A stretch of 64,000 bases of DNA, taken from NCBI GenBank assembly GCA_003260075.1, contig QLIY01000256.1:49271-113270 (forward strand), given 5' to 3'. The translations under genes were made by a program, and so were the position numbers. Of the stretch, positions 60,474 to 64,000 are shown piece by piece. Every line of letters starts with the position of its first letter. Positions within the stretch are counted from its first letter, which is position 1. This stretch comes from Phallusia mammillata (taxonomy: Eukaryota > Chordata > Ascidiacea > Phlebobranchia > Ascidiidae). The notes under the pieces were generated by a model that saw only the letters and a program-made list of their open reading frames with translations, was not told the origin of the DNA and did not search any database.

Positions 60474-62625
60474 AATTGTCATATTATTTTTCTGTACCCA
60501 CATACCCGATAACCGGTAAAATATTTATATCGTTGTGGTTTCGTGTAACAATTATGATGTCGTTTCCGTTTTTACCAGTTGTTATACTATATCGGTCGCT
60601 GCATACAAACCAAACTCATTGACGTTTAAACGAAAAAGCATTTGTCATTGGTATGATATGTGAGTTTTAGAACTTAGTAAAGTATAGCTTCATAAACCAA
60701 AGCTCTTGTGTCCACCTGTTGTGTATACTTCTGTTTTTATTTAACATTTTAATCGTTCCAGTTATATAGTTACTCGGATACAATAATGTTATCTACAAAA
60801 TGTGCAATTTTATTTTTACGCCACAACAAGTTTTAAAATAAATTAATACCTATTTACTGGTAAAATATCGGTCCACTAGTTACTCCCCGTTATAAATTTT
60901 GCGACGTTCTGAAGTTCGCGTAAGTGGTTTAATCTCGTCCATGTGTTGAAATATTGTTTGGTGATTTGTTCTCTCTGTTGCGCCACTGCTATGTCGTGTT
61001 ACCGTATTTTAATGAAACCTTGTTCGAACCGCCATTAATACTTTATCGAATGCCGTTGTGTTTTCTATGAAAAATACTGTGTATTGTTCATCGACATTGT
61101 CTTCAATAAATAGTGAATTCCTAATGAAAATGATTTACGAATAAAACTTGTGAGGAAAAAGTAAGATTGTCCCATTTTACAGCATACAGATCTAGTTGTT
61201 TTCGCAACGAAATAGTTTCGTTCTATGCTTTAAAATCGGCCAAATTTATGTATTTTATTATTGTTGGAACTAGGCTTGTTTGAATTTTAGATGAAGTAAA
61301 AAGGCAGTGTGTACTTTTGTTATAGTTGCAAAATGCTTTTGCCTTTTCGTTTCGGGGTCGTTTCGTAGGAGCGCAAGAACGGTATTTAATTGCGCAACGT
61401 CGGTGGCAATGAAAGGACAAAACAATACCGCGAAAAATTGTTAAACAGTGTTGCCTCCCTAAGCAAGCACAAAATCGTTTTCACGCAGAAGGTGAGTAGC
61501 AGTAAAGTTCAAAAGCCCGATCTGGACACCCGTTTCTCCCGAAAGTATTCTTAGCGTTTGTGCGTGTAGACAAATGTTTGCACTCGGCATGCCTTGACGT
61601 TTTAATTGAATTCATTCAATTCTAACCCTGCGTCACCAGGGTGATGTTCTGCGTCAAATCATTACTTCTCAAGAAAAATAACTTGATTTCTGTTCGATGA
61701 CTCTATTTGCCCAAGATCCAGGAGTCCGCCCAAGTTACCATTAAACTGCTGATTCGAAGTGCTTTTGTGTCCTTGTGTTTGCTCGCCCACTGAGTAATCC
61801 TTTCATGCTACATATCCCACCCGGCGACCAACAAGGCATTGCTATGCATTATTCTAACGTCATATCTTTCGAACAAAAGTCAGTGAACGTCAATTGACAA
61901 GATGACAATTCAGCTAAAGTTTAAAACATGCTTGCAATGTTTGTCTTCGGAAAGTCGTTGGCATTTTAAGGATTTACTCCATAGTAAAAGCAAGTCGAAT
62001 GCCGCTTAATTGCATAACGCGTCAGCTTTGACAACTCTTTTCGGCGCTAAGGTCCGAAACAAACTTTGTACATTTACCACTTACGCTTTTACATGCGCTA
62101 AGATAGTAATTTTAATTCAAACCAGTAAAGCTTTAGAGTTTAGACCACAAACTAGGGTTCGAACTTGGTGTAATGGGGATCATACTACAGATAAAATGCA
62201 AGTGGTTTGCACGCAATGTGTTTGTGATTTTATTATGGCATGGAAACCCTGACGTGTTCCAATAAACGGGGGGGGGGGCAAATGCGCAAAGATAGTAATT
62301 TTAATTCAAACCAGTAAAGCTTTAGACCACAAACTAGGGTTCGAACTTGGCGTAATGGGGATAATACTACAGATAAAATGCAAGTGGTTTGCGCGCAATG
62401 TATTTGTGATTTTATTATGGCATGGAAACCCTGACGTGTTCCAATAAACGTGCGTAACAGTGGCAACTTTTCGTTGAGAAAATCATCTTTTAAAACAGCT
62501 CACACATGCTCCTTGACTCGCTCTTATATTTGCGTAAGTCGTAACCTGGCGCACACATCAAAACTTTATTGTGGCTTGATTTTACTTTTTGAGAATGTTG
62601 ACCTATTGCGTCGTCTTCTGGCAAG
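60474..62625. other. Intergenic, no gene seen
   Basis: No convincing exon. It contains the G-run duplication at 62093-62449 and the presumed promoter of the exon at 62626. Confidence 0.5.
62093..62449. repeat. 168/175-bp direct duplication around a G11 run
   Basis: Copy 1 is 62093-62267, the G run 62268-62278 and copy 2 62282-62449. Copy 1 has 7 extra bases after AGCTTTAGA and there are several substitutions. Confidence 0.9.
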
Positions 62626-62910
62626 ATGGTAAAAGGAGACTTAGGAACAAGTGTGGAAGGAGCGGCGTATTCGGGCGTCAACCAAATTGCCAAAGAGAGC
62701 AAATATCGCAGATCGTGCTCTGTGGTCGAAAACTTTACGCCGGTGAAACGATTATGGAAACTTGCTCATCCGTCAGAAAAGCTTAAGGTCCAAATAGAGG
62801 GTCACCGACGAATTGTCGTTTATTCGAGTTACAGCTCTTCGAAGTCAGGAAGTACTTTTTTCTGCATCGAAACGACGCTGAATGCACTCGAACAAATAAG
62901 AGAAGAAGAA
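62626..62910 (+). CDS. Unrecognised first coding exon, 95 codons
   Basis: An ATG at 62626 opens 95 codons ending at a strong donor, GAAGAAGAA|GTAAGA, in phase 0. The translation begins MVKGDLGTSVEGAAYSG, has FTPVKRLWKLAHPSEKLKV (about 43-61) and IVVYSSYSSSKSGSTFF, and ends in an acidic helix LEQIREEE. No signal peptide or membrane span. I do not recognise the family. Continuing exons would lie beyond 63250 or outside the window. If the donor is not used the ORF stops four codons later (99 aa). The codon pattern and donor support a real exon, but the gene is not proven. Confidence 0.5.
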
Positions 62911-62912
62911 GT

Positions 62913-63246
62913 AAGAAAAAGATAGGTAAAAAATTGGTTTTGAGTTATCATAGCTTAGTTATCAAGAATCTTTAAATTTTAGCTTCTGTTTTTTTGGAAC
63001 CGAACAACCAACGTGGGTCGTGTAATAAATATACATATTTTTTATGTTCGCAATGTCTTGTGTTTATCGCCTTGGGGGGGGGGGCAAGAAAAAGATAGGT
63101 AAAAAATTGGTTTTTAGTTATCATAGCTTAGTTATCAAGAATCTTTAAATTTTCGCTTCTGTTTTTATGGAACCGAACAACCAACGTGGGTCGTGTAACA
63201 AATATACATATTTTTTATGTTCGCAATGTCTTGTGTTTATCGCCTT
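62913..63246. repeat. 161-bp direct duplication around a G11 run
   Basis: Copy 1 is 62913-63073, the G run 63074-63084 and copy 2 63086-63246, with a few substitutions. It starts three bases after the exon ending at 62910. Confidence 0.9.
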
Positions 63247-63592
63247 GTTTGTCGCCAACAAAGATACATACCAAAACACAAATATATAGCTACAATCTGG
63301 CGTCTAGTCAAGTTGTGTTTTGCGATTCAGCCAGCGCATCGTAAGATCACACCTTTCTATTCATAAGTTTTAAAGATTCACAGTTCCGTGAAACTCGCTC
63401 GTAAATCGCTGAATGACAACATTCTGAAACCCCTGTATTCGAAAAGTCATCTCCGCATTTTACCACTAAGCAGGGTAGAAAGCAATTTGATGTTTGGAAA
63501 AAAATAATGAAACAAATGAAACCGTTAGTAAGAAAAACACCTCTAATTACCTTTTGTTTCTATGTTTTTCAACAATCTACATCAGGGCTACT

Positions 63593-64000
63593 CAAATGAC
63601 GGACCACGGTCCACATCCAGACCTTTTGAGGCGTTGAATGTAGACCTCGATAGTCTTTACGGCAACATATAGACTATCATTTGTGTTTTAATTAAACATT
63701 GCTATGTAAAGGCAATTTTTAAACTGAGGTCCGCATAGCGATTGATCTGCGAGAAGCCTAAAGTCTTGCCTAAATCCAACTGTTACGACAAAATAGATTA
63801 TTCCGCTATACAATTAACAAAGCGGCGATTGTTTGCGCAATTGTATCTGTGATGTAATGAAATGAATTTCAAATTATTACCTTACGAAGCAGTCCAGCAA
63901 AGCCAGATAAAATGTAATCTGTATGACTTTGTGCCAATATACTCTCGCAGCAAGGAGTAAAATCACGTTTAGTGCCCAGTTCAACCTTCCATTTTTGACC
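63593..64000. mobile_element. Left end of a hAT-like element, cut by the window edge
   Basis: CAGGGCTACTCAAATGACGGACC starts at 63593 after ATCTACAT, an 8-mer with TA at its centre. GGACCACGG / AGACCTTTTGAGGCG blocks resemble subterminal sequence of such elements. The right end is not in the window. Confidence 0.55.

Noticed and set aside
62150-62180. tRNA gene suggested by a GGTTCGAA-like box
   Set aside because: No matching A box or cloverleaf could be folded around it. Similar boxes at 21665 and 58507 also failed.

Overview
This window looks like nuclear DNA from an invertebrate animal. The genes have many short GT-AG introns, the base composition is AT-rich, and the proteins are metazoan and close to their vertebrate counterparts. 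A tunicate (ascidian) is my best guess from compact gene structure and apparent high heterozygosity, but the sequence alone does not prove it and I cannot name the species.

Layout. On the minus strand from the left: one exon with a partial extended-PHD motif (545-785), intronless PEX19 (1255-2067), an L-rhamnose-mutarotase-like gene in two exons (3695-4274), a 12-exon phosphatidylserine synthase (4748-8046) and 12-exon proteasome ATPase PSMC3 (10049-13913). On the plus strand follow two tandem intronless MGST3-like genes (16217-16657 and 17137-17577). A repeat-filled gap of about 12 kb (17.6-29.9 kb) comes next. RhoGDI (29948-33993, plus) is followed by EXOSC2 (35997-38271, minus) and DBF4 (38824-42390, plus), which diverge from a shared 552-bp interval. 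A second repeat-rich gap leads to a large syntaxin gene (47099-60372, plus). The window ends with one unrecognised coding exon (62626-62910). I rebuilt the multi-exon genes by hand; every exon joins in frame and total lengths match the families (PSMC3 439 aa, EXOSC2 303, PTDSS 481, RhoGDI 199, DBF4 508).

The most interesting locus is the syntaxin gene. One gene carries two alternative exons for the C-terminal half of the SNARE helix, separated by only 47 nt, and three alternative last exons for the membrane anchor. All are in phase 0, so up to six proteins could be made. One SNARE exon and one anchor resemble vertebrate syntaxin-1; the other SNARE exon and another anchor resemble syntaxin-2/3.

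Two genome-scale patterns run through the window. First, many short non-autonomous elements have CAG...CTG-type inverted ends and perfect or near-perfect 8-bp target duplications centred on TA, as expected of Buster-type hAT transposons. Second, 15 runs of 9-31 G or C occur, 13 of them sitting exactly between two copies of the same local sequence that differ by SNPs or indels. These are probably false duplications from assembly, but they should be recognised because one copies part of a PTDSS exon.

The genes do not form one pathway; they are a housekeeping neighbourhood (peroxisome, lipid synthesis, proteasome, RNA exosome, S-phase kinase activation, Rho regulation, membrane fusion).
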